Shown here: positions 27,103 to 34,803 of the stretch, in pieces
Position numbering within the stretch: position 1 is the stretch's first letter
How the letters are laid out: every line of letters begins with the position of its first letter
Assembly (NCBI RefSeq): GCF_004799645.1
Contig: NZ_CP031307.1
Location: forward strand, 149,906-213,905
Length of the DNA: 64,000 nucleotides
From: Natronorubrum bangense
Lineage (GTDB): Archaea > Halobacteriota > Halobacteria > Halobacteriales > Natrialbaceae
Reading direction: 5' to 3'
Position numbers and translations under genes: made by a program
Notes under the pieces: model-generated
The model's input: the letters and a program-made list of their open reading frames with translations, nothing else
Databases searched by the model: none
Told to the model about the DNA's origin: nothing

Positions 27103-29063
27103 TCGTCGATCACCTCGAGTGCCTCAGCAAGCGAGAGGCCACGCAACTCATCGAACGATTCGACCCCGAAGACGCCTTCGACGATGTACGTCGCCAGATC
27201 GAGGAAGACGGCGTAGTCGGGGACCACTCCGAGCGTAACCGCGCCGGTCGCGATAATGCTGATCGGGACGAGCATGAGCCACGTGCTCTCGCTGAGCGGG
27301 GTGTGACGAGCCCAGCCACCGGCTGGTGGGCCGCCGTGGTGGTGGTCGTCGTGGTCGTCATGCGCGTCGTCGTGGCCACCGTGGTCGTGATGGTCATCGT
27401 CCGCAGCGTCGTCGGAGACTGTGTGGTCGCTTGGGTACTTGTCGACAGCATACTCGTACGCTTCGTCATCGTCCAGCTCCGCCGGCGTTCCAGCGCCTTT
27501 GGATTCGCTTTCGTCGTCATCGCCAGCGGGCTGTGGATGTCCGGATTCAGGCTTCTCGCCACCGTCGGTTGCGTACTCCTCGTCTGCGAAGTACGACTCG
27601 CGTTTGCCGCCCGGTGGGAACTCGAGGACAGGTTTGGCGTCGTGTCGGTCCTCGCTCTCGAAGAAGGCCGTGTAGACGACCGGCCAGAGGTAGGCGATGT
27701 TGAGGATTCCCGAGACGATCAGTGCGGCCGCGAAGATCCAGTAGCCGCCGCCGACGCTTCCCGATCCGATCAGCATGTAGAACTTGCTGACGAAGCCGGC
27801 GACAAGCGGCATCCCGGCCATGCCGGCCGCACCGATAGCGAAGGCGGACATCGTCAGCGGCATCCGTTTGCCGATGCCGGCCATCTCGCTGACGTAGTCA
27901 GTGTGGGTTTCGACGTGGACGGCCCCCGCACAGAAGAACAGGGTGAGCTTCCCGAACGCGTGGGCGGGGATGTGGAACAGCGCCCCGAGGATCGCGTACG
28001 GATGGAGCAGCGACAGCCCCAGTACGATGTAGGAGAGCTGTGCCGTCGTCGAGAACGCGAGTCGACGCTTGAGATGGTCTTTGCGCATCGCGATGATACT
28101 CGCCGCAGTGAGCGTAAACGCCGCGAGTATCGCCACCGGAATGTTCAGCCCGACCTCACCGATCGCAGGCACGTTCAGCGGCAGGTCGTGGATCAGTCCC
28201 GGCCCGAACACCTCGAGGATCACTCGAGCGACGCCGAACGCGCCGGATTTGACGACTGCGACCGCATGGAGCAGTCCGGAGACGGGTGTCGGCGCGACCA
28301 TCGCGTCGGCCAGCCAGGAGTGAAGCGGCATCACGGCGGCTTTGACGCCGAAGCCAGCGATCAGGAGGTAGAACGCAGCTTGGGCGATAGCCGGGTCTGC
28401 GGCAGCGGCTTCGGACAGCATCTCGATACCGCCGGATTCGAACGCCAGATGGGCGTTCCCGGCAGGATCTGCGCTACTGGTGAGCCAGTAGACCAACACG
28501 GTTCCGGCGAGCAGGAAGACCCCGCCACCGAAGAACGTGTAGGTGAGGTATTTCCGACCCGCGATGCGGGCTTCGTTGTCCTCGTTGTGAGCGACCAGCG
28601 GGTAGGTGACGAGGCTCAACAGCTCGTAGAAGATGAAGATCGTCACCAGGTTCCCGGAGAAAGCGATCCCGATCGCCGTCGAGAGGCTCGCTGCGAACGC
28701 CGCGAAGAACCGGGTCTGGGCGTGTTCGTCCAGCCCGCGCATGTAGCCAGCGGCGTAGAACGAGGTAAAGATCCAGAGGAAACTCGCGAGCATCGCAAAC
28801 AGCATGCCGAGCGGATCGGCACGCAGGACGAAGTCGATCCCGGCGAGGAACTCGATGCCGAGTGACTCGCTGAGACTCCAGTAGTAGGTCGTCCCGTCCA
28901 TGACGCCCGGGAGCATACTCGCGACGATCCCGAACTTCGTCAGTGCGGCGACGACCGACCAGCCCTCGCGGACGTTCGGATAACGATACGACGCGATGAT
29001 CAGACACATCGCGACCGCCGATACGAGGACGGCGGCCAACGGCAGTATGGACGCTTCAGTCAT
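27099..29063 (-). CDS. mnhD: Mrp-type antiporter subunit D paralogue 2 with His-rich loop
   Basis: 654 residues with the same 14-helix NuoM-like core: FYELLSLVTYPLVAHNEDNEAR, MPLHSWLADAMVAPTPVSGLLHAVAVVKSG and GMAGMPLVAGFVSKFYMLIG. After the core, around residues 500-590, is a long hydrophilic insert, Asp/Glu-rich and then His-rich (DDDHHDHGGHDDAHDDHDD), predicted to lie outside the membrane and able to bind metal ions. The ATG at 29061-29063 abuts the stop of the preceding D gene. No typical MrpA is in the operon; this larger protein may take that place (inference). Confidence 0.9.
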   Translation of the reverse strand: MTEASILPLAAVLVSAVAMCLIIASYRYPNVREGWSVVAALTKFGIVASMLPGVMDGTTYYWSLSESLGIEFLAGIDFVLRADPLGMLFAMLASFLWIFTSFYAAGYMRGLDEHAQTRFFAAFAASLSTAIGIAFSGNLVTIFIFYELLSLVTYPLVAHNEDNEARIAGRKYLTYTFFGGGVFLLAGTVLVYWLTSSADPAGNAHLAFESGGIEMLSEAAAADPAIAQAAFYLLIAGFGVKAAVMPLHSWLADAMVAPTPVSGLLHAVAVVKSGAFGVARVILEVFGPGLIHDLPLNVPAIGEVGLNIPVAILAAFTLTAASIIAMRKDHLKRRLAFSTTAQLSYIVLGLSLLHPYAILGALFHIPAHAFGKLTLFFCAGAVHVETHTDYVSEMAGIGKRMPLTMSAFAIGAAGMAGMPLVAGFVSKFYMLIGSGSVGGGYWIFAAALIVSGILNIAYLWPVVYTAFFESEDRHDAKPVLEFPPGGKRESYFADEEYATDGGEKPESGHPQPAGDDDESESKGAGTPAELDDDEAYEYAVDKYPSDHTVSDDAADDDHHDHGGHDDAHDDHDDHHHGGPPAGGWARHTPLSESTWLMLVPISIIATGAVTLGVVPDYAVFLDLATYIVEGVFGVESFDELRGLSLAEALEVIDE

Positions 29064-30584
29064 TTAGTTGAACACCTCCGAAGTAAACGGCTCGAGCCAC
29101 TCGAAGAAGGCACCACCCGTAAAGCCGAGCCCGATGGCGACGATGGCTGTCGCGATGAGGATGCCGAGCATACCGATCGAGACGGCTCCGGCCCTGCCAC
29201 CGTCGGTTGCAACCCCTGCTGGGTGTGGCGAGTCGACGCCAGTTGCCGGCGTGAAATACATCTTCTCGAGCAGCCGCGCCGAATACGCCAGCGTCAGCAT
29301 GGTGCTGAGGAAGATGACGATCGCGATGGGCCACAGCTCGGCTTCGACCGCGCCGACGGCGATATACCACTTGCCGATGAAGCCAGCCGACGGCGGGATG
29401 CCGATCAGTGCGATCAGCAAGAGCGCGATCGAGCCGGCCGCAAACGGCCTGTTGCTGGCGAGTCCAGCGTACTCATCGACGGTTCGGGCACCGTAGCCGA
29501 CGGCGACGACGCCAGCCCCGATGAAGAGGCCGGCTTTGATGACGCCGTGGCCGATCAGGTGGATGACCGCGCCGACGAACGCCGTCTGTGTGACGAGGCC
29601 GTAGGCAACGACGATGAGGCCGAACTGCGAGACCGAGGAGTACGCGAACATGCGTTTGACGTCGCGCTGGATCACGGCGAGCGTGCTCCCGGCGAGGACG
29701 CTCACAGCGCCGACCGTGACGACGATCTCGGTCAGATACGGCGTTGCGGTGAGGAACTCGGGTCCGAAGACGTTGTACATGATTCGACCGAGTGCGTACG
29801 CGGAGACGGTCGAGACGAGGGCGGCAATCACTGGGGTGACGCCGTCAGGAGCGTGCTGGTAAGCGTCGGGCTGCCAGCTGTGCAAGGGCCACTGGGCCAC
29901 CTTCAGCGCGAAGCCAACGAAGATGAACGCAAAGGCCGCACGGAGCAGCGTCAGATCGCTCCCGCCGTTGTCGGCGATCTGTGGAATCACCTCACCGAGG
30001 ACTTCCATGTTCAGTGCGCCGGTTGCCATGAACAGGAAGCCGACACCGATCAGGTACATCGAGGCCCCGAGCGTGCCGAGGATGAGATATTTCAGGGCGG
30101 CGACTGCGGATTCGGGACCGTCGCCGCTGGCGATCATGGCGTAGGTTGCCAGCCCGACGATCTCGAGGAAGACGAACATGTTGAACACGTCGCCAGTCAT
30201 CGAGAGGCCGAGCAGGCCACCGACGAGCAGCAGGTAGCCGGTGTAGAACGTGTTTCCGCGCGGACCGCCGGTGCGGGTGTATGCGAGGACGGCCGCAGCA
30301 GTGACCGTGACGAGAAGGGCGATCAGCACGGAGAACTCGTCGGCGACGAGTTCGATGCCGATCCCCTGTGGTTCGCCCCAGCCGCCGAGGACGTGGACGA
30401 CGCGGCCGGTTTCGTAGACGGCGGCGGCGAGATAGGCCGTCGCCGCAAACAGCGCCGTCGTCGTGATCGCAGCCACGGACCAGCCGGTTCGGTCAAATCG
30501 GAGGCCGAGTGCGATCGGCACGGTCGCAAGCAGGATCGGCGCGGCGATCAGCAGGGCCGGCAGCAGTTCGGCGAGTCTACTCAT
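29064..30584 (-). CDS. mnhD: Mrp-type antiporter subunit D paralogue 1
   Basis: 506 residues from the ATG at 30582-30584 (MSRLAELLPALLIAAP); it overlaps the mnhC gene by 8 bp. This copy is the closest to canonical MrpD: FVFLEIVGLATYAMIASG, LKVAQWPLHSWQPDAYQHAPDGVTP (conserved Lys and His-Ser-Trp) and LLIALIGIPPSAGFIGKWYIA. About 14 hydrophobic helices. It forms a membrane subunit of the multi-protein Na+(Li+)/H+ antiporter, using the proton gradient for sodium extrusion, which is central to a salt-in halophile. The frame could be extended upstream to 30626, but this would overlap mnhC further with no family similarity. Confidence 0.93.
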   Translation of the reverse strand: MSRLAELLPALLIAAPILLATVPIALGLRFDRTGWSVAAITTTALFAATAYLAAAVYETGRVVHVLGGWGEPQGIGIELVADEFSVLIALLVTVTAAAVLAYTRTGGPRGNTFYTGYLLLVGGLLGLSMTGDVFNMFVFLEIVGLATYAMIASGDGPESAVAALKYLILGTLGASMYLIGVGFLFMATGALNMEVLGEVIPQIADNGGSDLTLLRAAFAFIFVGFALKVAQWPLHSWQPDAYQHAPDGVTPVIAALVSTVSAYALGRIMYNVFGPEFLTATPYLTEIVVTVGAVSVLAGSTLAVIQRDVKRMFAYSSVSQFGLIVVAYGLVTQTAFVGAVIHLIGHGVIKAGLFIGAGVVAVGYGARTVDEYAGLASNRPFAAGSIALLLIALIGIPPSAGFIGKWYIAVGAVEAELWPIAIVIFLSTMLTLAYSARLLEKMYFTPATGVDSPHPAGVATDGGRAGAVSIGMLGILIATAIVAIGLGFTGGAFFEWLEPFTSEVFN

Positions 30585-30960
30585 CGGCACGCACCTCCCG
30601 AAGGGTATCCTCGCGGAGGGTTCCATACTCCGCGTAGATGCGGACGATCAGTGCCAATCCGACGGCAGTCAGCGCAATCCCGACGACAATCGCGGTCAGC
30701 ACGATCACGTGCGGAAGCGGACTCGCCATTGCGAGCTCGCCCGGGTTTGGGTCGGCTGGCACGATCGGTGCGCTTCCGCCTTCGACGTAGGCGACCGCGA
30801 CGAAAAACAGGAAGATCGCGGTCTGGAAGAGGTTGACACCGATCAGCTTCTTGACGAGGTTCTCGCTTGCGATCATCATATACATCCCGATGCCCATCAC
30901 GACGAACATCAGCGCGTAGGCGTACCGCGTCGTCAGAACGTCGACTGCAGCTTCAATCAT
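30577..30960 (-). CDS. mnhC: Mrp-type antiporter subunit C (NuoK-like)
   Basis: 127 residues, three hydrophobic helices typical of MrpC/NuoK: RYAYALMFVVMGIGMYMMIA, then NLVKKLIGVNLFQTAIFLFFVAVAYV (with the conserved 'k-iGl-l-q-ainLf' pattern) and HVIVLTAIVVGIALTAVGLALIVRIY. The C-terminus is a short charged tail (TLREDTLREVRADE). It overlaps mnhB by 8 bp upstream and the first mnhD by 8 bp downstream, so the whole operon is translationally coupled. Small integral membrane protein supporting assembly and ion transport of the Mrp complex. Confidence 0.93.
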   Translation of the reverse strand: MIEAAVDVLTTRYAYALMFVVMGIGMYMMIASENLVKKLIGVNLFQTAIFLFFVAVAYVEGGSAPIVPADPNPGELAMASPLPHVIVLTAIVVGIALTAVGLALIVRIYAEYGTLREDTLREVRADE

Positions 30961-31453
30961 CGTCTTTCACCTCCGTCTCGAGGCCGTCGTTTTCACGATG
31001 TTCGGGCGTAAAGCCCGCGGCGGTCGCGAAAAAGAGCGTGATGACGATGCCGGCGACAATCAGTGCGACGCCGCCGACTTCAATCGCTTCCATCCCCCAG
31101 TAGTGGGCGATGCCGAAGGCCTCGGTGAACTGGTCGTACTCGAGGAAGTTGCCCCCGAGTGCGATAGTCGCGAGACCGGTGGCGATGAAGATGGTGACGC
31201 CGCCGGTCACGAGACCGACAATAAAGGAGTTTTTCAGCCACCGACGGGTGGGTTCGATCCCGAACGCGAAAGCGAGCATGAGGACGGTGACGCCGATAAT
31301 GGCACCACCCTGGAAGCTCCCACCGGGCGTGTCAGCGCCGTGGAGGCTCATGAACATCCCGTAGGTGAGGATAAACGGTGCGATGATCTTGACCGAGGTC
31401 ATGATCACCTGGCTTTCGGTGTAGGTATCGTCGTAGGATTCTGCACGAGACAT
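30953..31453 (-). CDS. mnhB: Mrp-type antiporter subunit B
   Basis: 166 residues. The MnhB domain is clear: VIMTSVKIIAPFILTYGMFMSLHG, then ADTPGGSFQGGAIIGVTVLMLAFAFG (the family's conserved PGGGFQGG variant), with four hydrophobic helices. A hydrophilic start (MSRAESYDDTYTES) and a Glu/Asp-rich tail flank the core. It overlaps the upstream DUF4040 gene by one base (TAATG), and mnhC downstream by 8 bp. Part of the membrane Mrp complex that exchanges sodium for protons. Confidence 0.93.
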   Translation of the reverse strand: MSRAESYDDTYTESQVIMTSVKIIAPFILTYGMFMSLHGADTPGGSFQGGAIIGVTVLMLAFAFGIEPTRRWLKNSFIVGLVTGGVTIFIATGLATIALGGNFLEYDQFTEAFGIAHYWGMEAIEVGGVALIVAGIVITLFFATAAGFTPEHRENDGLETEVKDDD

Positions 31454-32001
31454 TATGTGAACACCTCCCGTTTCAAGACGAGGAGAACGGCGAGCCCGGC
31501 CGCGAAGACGACGACGGCCTCACCGAAGGTGTCGAACCCACGGTAGGAGGCAAGCACCGCACTCACGGCGTTCTGGGCACCGGTATCAGCGTACGTTTCC
31601 TGCAGGTAGTACAGCGAGGGCGTCTGCTCGAGCACCCCGCCACCCCAGACCGGCGCGTCTTCGACACCAACGGCGTACATATCCGGCAGTAGCGTCATCA
31701 AGACGAGCACGAACGCGCCGACGGCGACGATCGCTGGCACGTTGATCTTCTCGAACAGCCGGTCGGTCGGTGGTCGGGTCGTCCGCGCGATTGTCAACAG
31801 AAGCAGGATCGTCGTCACGCCGGCTCCGATCGCGGCTTCGGTCATCGCGACGTCGGGCGCAAGCAGGTACGTATAGAGGATCGCCATGCCGAGGCTGTAG
31901 GCGCCGAAGACGACGATCACCGAGAGGACATCCCGAAACAGGGCCGTCGCGAGCGCGGTGAGCAGGATGAACAGGGCCAGCGTCAGTGCGAACGGGCTCA
32001 T
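31453..32001 (-). CDS. DUF4040/MrpA C-terminal-like membrane subunit
   Basis: 182 residues. It starts MSPFALTLALFILLTALATAL and continues DVLSVIVVFGAYSLGMAILYTYLLAPDVAMTEAAIGAGVTTILLL, the hallmark of the DUF4040 segment that in bacterial MrpA sits at the C-terminus fused to MrpB. Here it is a free-standing subunit. The last third (YADTGAQNAVSAVLASYRGFDTFGEAVVVFAAGLAVLLVL) matches the NuoJ-like end of MrpA/B. Overlaps mnhG by 4 bp upstream. The split of MrpA functions between this protein and extra D-like subunits is typical of archaeal Mrp clusters. Confidence 0.88.
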   Translation of the reverse strand: MSPFALTLALFILLTALATALFRDVLSVIVVFGAYSLGMAILYTYLLAPDVAMTEAAIGAGVTTILLLLTIARTTRPPTDRLFEKINVPAIVAVGAFVLVLMTLLPDMYAVGVEDAPVWGGGVLEQTPSLYYLQETYADTGAQNAVSAVLASYRGFDTFGEAVVVFAAGLAVLLVLKREVFT

Positions 32002-32330
32002 TTCGACTCACCCTCCTCTGTGTCGTCAGCAGTCAGTGGATCGATCCCGCTCTCTGCGGCGGAACGAGCGATCGCGTGTGCTGCCGTCGGGTTCGTGATG
32101 AACACGAAAAACAGCAACAGGACGGTGTACACCGCCGAGTGCTGCCAGCCGAGCGCGATCGCGACGGCTGCAAGTGCGAGTCCAGCACCGAGCGTGTCCG
32201 CCTGAGATGCGGTGTGGGCTCGGGCGTAGACGTCGGGCAGTCGAAGCACGCCCACCGCCGAGACGAACGTAAAGAACAGCCCGAATGCGACGAGCACGAC
32301 GATCGCCCAGAAGCGAAGCGATTCGATCAT
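31998..32330 (-). CDS. mnhG: Mrp-type antiporter subunit G
   Basis: 110 residues. Contains the PhaG/MnhG_YufB signature GVLRLPDVYARAHTASQADTLG after a first helix, and two further helices (AGLALAAVAIALGW, VYTVLLLFFVFITNPTAAHA). The NPTAAHAIARSA motif is the family's conserved 'tnPvaahai-raa' block. The C-terminus is a short acidic tail (TADDTEEGESK). It overlaps mnhF by 4 bp (32327-32330) and the DUF4040 gene by 4 bp, and it lies in the E-F-G part of the operon as in other Mrp systems. Confidence 0.94.
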   Translation of the reverse strand: MIESLRFWAIVVLVAFGLFFTFVSAVGVLRLPDVYARAHTASQADTLGAGLALAAVAIALGWQHSAVYTVLLLFFVFITNPTAAHAIARSAAESGIDPLTADDTEEGESK

Positions 32331-32614
32331 AGGACACCACCTCGCTCAACGGTGAACTTCGAGATGGCGATCGCCATCAGGAAGTTCAGCAGGGCGTAGA
32401 TCAGCGCGATATCGAGGAACCACGGCTCGTCGAGTCCCGCCGCGAGCAGCGCGAGAATCACGACCGTGTTCGTCCCGAGAACGTTCACCGCGAGCAGTCG
32501 ATCTTGGGTCGTTGGCCCCGCGACTGCGCGATAAAACATCATGATCGCGAGGACGACGAACAGCGCGGCCGCCCCGAGGAAGATCTCCTCGATGGTCACA
32601 CCACTTGGAATCAC
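32327..32614 (-). CDS. mnhF: Mrp-type antiporter subunit F
   Basis: 95 residues, three hydrophobic helices. The MrpF pattern is present: MMFYRAVAGPTTQDRLLAVNVLGTN (the conserved 'GP-t-DRvla-n-lgt'), then LALLAAGLDEPWFLDIALIYALLNFL and AIAISKFTVERG. The start ATG at 32614 overlaps the end of mnhE by 4 bp. In the Mrp complex the F subunit is a small integral protein needed for antiport and for some bile-salt/cation efflux in bacteria; in haloarchaea the role is sodium and pH homeostasis. Confidence 0.94.
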   Translation of the reverse strand: MIPSGVTIEEIFLGAAALFVVLAIMMFYRAVAGPTTQDRLLAVNVLGTNTVVILALLAAGLDEPWFLDIALIYALLNFLMAIAISKFTVERGGVL

Positions 32615-33648
32615 TGGTCGTCACCTCGGATAATCTCTGTATCACCGCGCTCGCGCGGCGTCGGGATCGCTGCCGATTCGCGTCCGTAGAAGACGAACCT
32701 GATGGCCCGCTCGAGGTCGCCATCGAACAGTCCCTCACGTGCGGACGGAATCAGGGTATGGACGAGCAGCCGCTGGTCGTCGGCCCGGACGACGAGCGTG
32801 CCTGGCGTGAGCGTGATGCTGTTTGCCAGTGCGAGCAGCGGGAGCCCGCTTCTGACGCGGGCGTTGATCCGTGTCATCGTGGGTTCGATGGGCATCGATG
32901 GCCGTAGGATGACGAGCGAGATTGCGAGATTGGATTTGACGATCTCCCAGAGGAGATACGGCACGTAGAACGCAAACCGAATCGTCCGGATCGGTGACTG
33001 GACACGGTCCAGCGGGAACGTGAACGTGATCTGTGCAAGCGACACCGAAACGATCCCGGCAACCGCGGCTCCTGTCACGAGATCGAACCAGTACGTTGGA
33101 TCACCGAGTACGAGATAGAAGCCATAAGAGATCCAGAACATCGCGAACAGCCGATCGAAGCGTTCGGTTCCGTCACCGACTAACCGCTCGTGGCGAGCCG
33201 GTCGCTCGACTGGCGCTTCGTCGTAGGCGATTCCGACGCGCTCGAGTTCGCGTTCGATCGATTGCAGCATCTGGGCCGTCGCTCCGGGCTGGTACTCCGG
33301 ATCGAGAACGACTTGATCGATCCCGTGTTCGTCTGCGTAATCGTTGAACGTATCGGCGAAGTCGCGAGGGCCAAAGAGGTACTCGTCTGTTCCGAGCAGT
33401 GCTGTTTCGATCGTTACTGGCCTACTGCCCGCATCTTCCTGGGCCCAGCTTCTGGCTTTCGAGAGCAGTTCTGATGCTGCTTCGGTGTGTTGTTGACTCT
33501 CTGGCAAGTCCGTCTCGTGGGGTAAGGCCACCACGAGATGGATGTCGAGTTCGTCGCTGTTCTCGAGGCCAGACCGAACCGCATACCCGACCGTTTGTCG
33601 GACGGTCACCGTGTCCGACAGCGGTACGAGTAGTCGTTCAGCCGCCAC
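32611..33648 (-). CDS. mnhE: USP-MnhE fusion, Mrp antiporter subunit E
   Basis: 345 residues in two parts. Residues ~1-145 are USP-like (RLLVPLSDTVTVRQTVGYAV, then IDQVVLDPEYQPGATAQMLQ); residues ~165-325 are MnhE: MFWISYGFYLVLGDPTYWFDL, FAFYVPYLLWEIVKSNLAISLVILRP and SGLPLLALANSITLTPGTLVV, which carry the family's conserved 'nsITLTPGT' block. Start is GTG at 33646-33648. It is the first gene of the operon, so this position would make it the first translated. The USP part may link antiporter assembly or activity to nucleotide or stress state (inference). Confidence 0.92.
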   Translation of the reverse strand: MAAERLLVPLSDTVTVRQTVGYAVRSGLENSDELDIHLVVALPHETDLPESQQHTEAASELLSKARSWAQEDAGSRPVTIETALLGTDEYLFGPRDFADTFNDYADEHGIDQVVLDPEYQPGATAQMLQSIERELERVGIAYDEAPVERPARHERLVGDGTERFDRLFAMFWISYGFYLVLGDPTYWFDLVTGAAVAGIVSVSLAQITFTFPLDRVQSPIRTIRFAFYVPYLLWEIVKSNLAISLVILRPSMPIEPTMTRINARVRSGLPLLALANSITLTPGTLVVRADDQRLLVHTLIPSAREGLFDGDLERAIRFVFYGRESAAIPTPRERGDTEIIRGDDQ

Positions 33649-34351
33649 GGCGAACCCCCCTTCTTGGTGACCGTCGTTGGATATTCATGGACTCGTTGAT
33701 AGTCGACTCAAGCGTTACCCGTAGGAAAACAATTTCGTTATCCTGCAGTTGGCCCAGTCGTTCATCATACACCCATTAGCCGATCGTATCTGCTCAAATA
33801 TGTCGGCTAATTCCGATAGTGTGTGGGTGAACGTTGTATTTCATCGGACTTGTGGGGGTAAGTGACTCGAGGACCGGCCCCGAAGTAGTTCACCGTGTAT
33901 GTTACGTGCGTACAATGTGTGTCTCGTCTCATAGCGATCATCGCGCAAAATCACGGTCTCGAAATCGTGGTATCACACCAACTGCACCGATTTCCACGTC
34001 CATCTATAGTAACAACTGCAACTATTTACACACTGATCGAATCGCTCACGGGTCGTTCCTCCCCGTTCACTTTCCGTGGTTCTCACTCACTTCGTTCGTT
34101 CCGAACCGCGCACGCTCCGAACCACGCTCCCGTCGTGCCATCAGGTGTGCATTGACTTCCAGTGGCTACTATAGCCGCTTTGCAGTCTGGTGTGCACGAC
34201 GGTCAGAAGCGACCACTGCTTCCAATACGTGTGTTCGCTACCGACCACAAGCTTTACAATATTAGTTTCAGTAGAGAAATTCAACTTTCATGCCGATGAC
34301 CGAACCCGTCTCGATCCGAATCGATGTCCCCGCGAGTCGAGTGCAGCCGAA
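33649..34351. other. 703-bp intergenic region with an MITE-like element
   Basis: Divergent promoter region of the mrp operon (minus) and the ferredoxin-like gene (plus). It contains the inverted-repeat element at 34004-34174 and a TATA-like ttacaatatt near 34255. No open frame has gene-like composition. Confidence 0.5.
34004..34174. mobile_element. MITE-like inverted-repeat element, copy 1 (171 bp)
   Basis: The ends are ctatagtaacaactg (34004-34018) and cagtggctactatag (34160-34174), imperfect inverted repeats differing at two of fifteen positions; similarity continues inward, more weakly, for about 20 bp. The internal part has no gene. The same ends occur in the copy at 46352-46437, which supports a non-autonomous mobile element mobilised by some transposase not present here. 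Confidence 0.7.
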
Positions 34352-34702
34352 ATGAAACGCCGAACTGACCACCAACGGGAACGACTCGAGGCGCAGGTGT
34401 TCGTCTGTACGACCGACCGCGACGGTGAGTACGCTTGCTGTGCCGATGCCGGCGGAAAAGAAACCGTTGAGGCAATCAAATCCTGGCTCCGTGACCGCAA
34501 CGCCTTCTGGTCGCCGATTTCGGTGACAGAGACTCAGTGTCTGGGGCTCTGTAGCGAGGGTGGTACTGCGCTTGCGATTCAGCCGCGCAACGAGTGGTAC
34601 TCCGACGTCCAACCAGAAGACGTACCTGACCTTCTCGAGTCCGAGTTCGGTCCGAATGCCGACCGTGTCGGCGACGTGTACGAGCAGCGACCGCCCGAGT
34701 GA
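34352..34702 (+). CDS. Thioredoxin-like [2Fe-2S] ferredoxin
   Basis: 116 residues from the ATG at 34352 (MKRRTDHQRERLEAQVFVC). The layout matches thioredoxin-like 2Fe-2S proteins: AQVFVCTTDRDGEYACCADAG with the first cysteines, a helix VEAIKSWLRDRN, and ETQCLGLCSEGGTALAIQP with the second pair CLGLC. The four cysteine ligands are present (first cluster C-x8-CC with one extra Cys). A Trp-Tyr motif (NEWYSDVQPEDVPDLLE) ends the domain. A likely electron carrier or iron-sulfur donor; the family also occurs as the NuoE-like or CbiX-linked ferredoxin in archaea. Upstream of the acyl-CoA dehydrogenase gene in the same direction with about 100 bp gap. Confidence 0.85.
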   Translation: MKRRTDHQRERLEAQVFVCTTDRDGEYACCADAGGKETVEAIKSWLRDRNAFWSPISVTETQCLGLCSEGGTALAIQPRNEWYSDVQPEDVPDLLESEFGPNADRVGDVYEQRPPE

Positions 34703-34803
34703 GACGCTCGAGGACGCAGGCGGATTCGTAGCGAGCACGTCCCGACGATCGAGACACCGCTTGCGACACAACGTTTTTCTCTCGACCTGACGACACCTAC
34801 CCG

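Noticed and set aside
25162..30836. Very long plus-strand open frames (up to about 614 codons) opposite the mrp operon
   Set aside because: They are antisense shadows of GC-rich genes: products rich in Arg, Asp, His and Glu with no family resemblance, while the minus strand encodes nine recognisable overlapping subunits.
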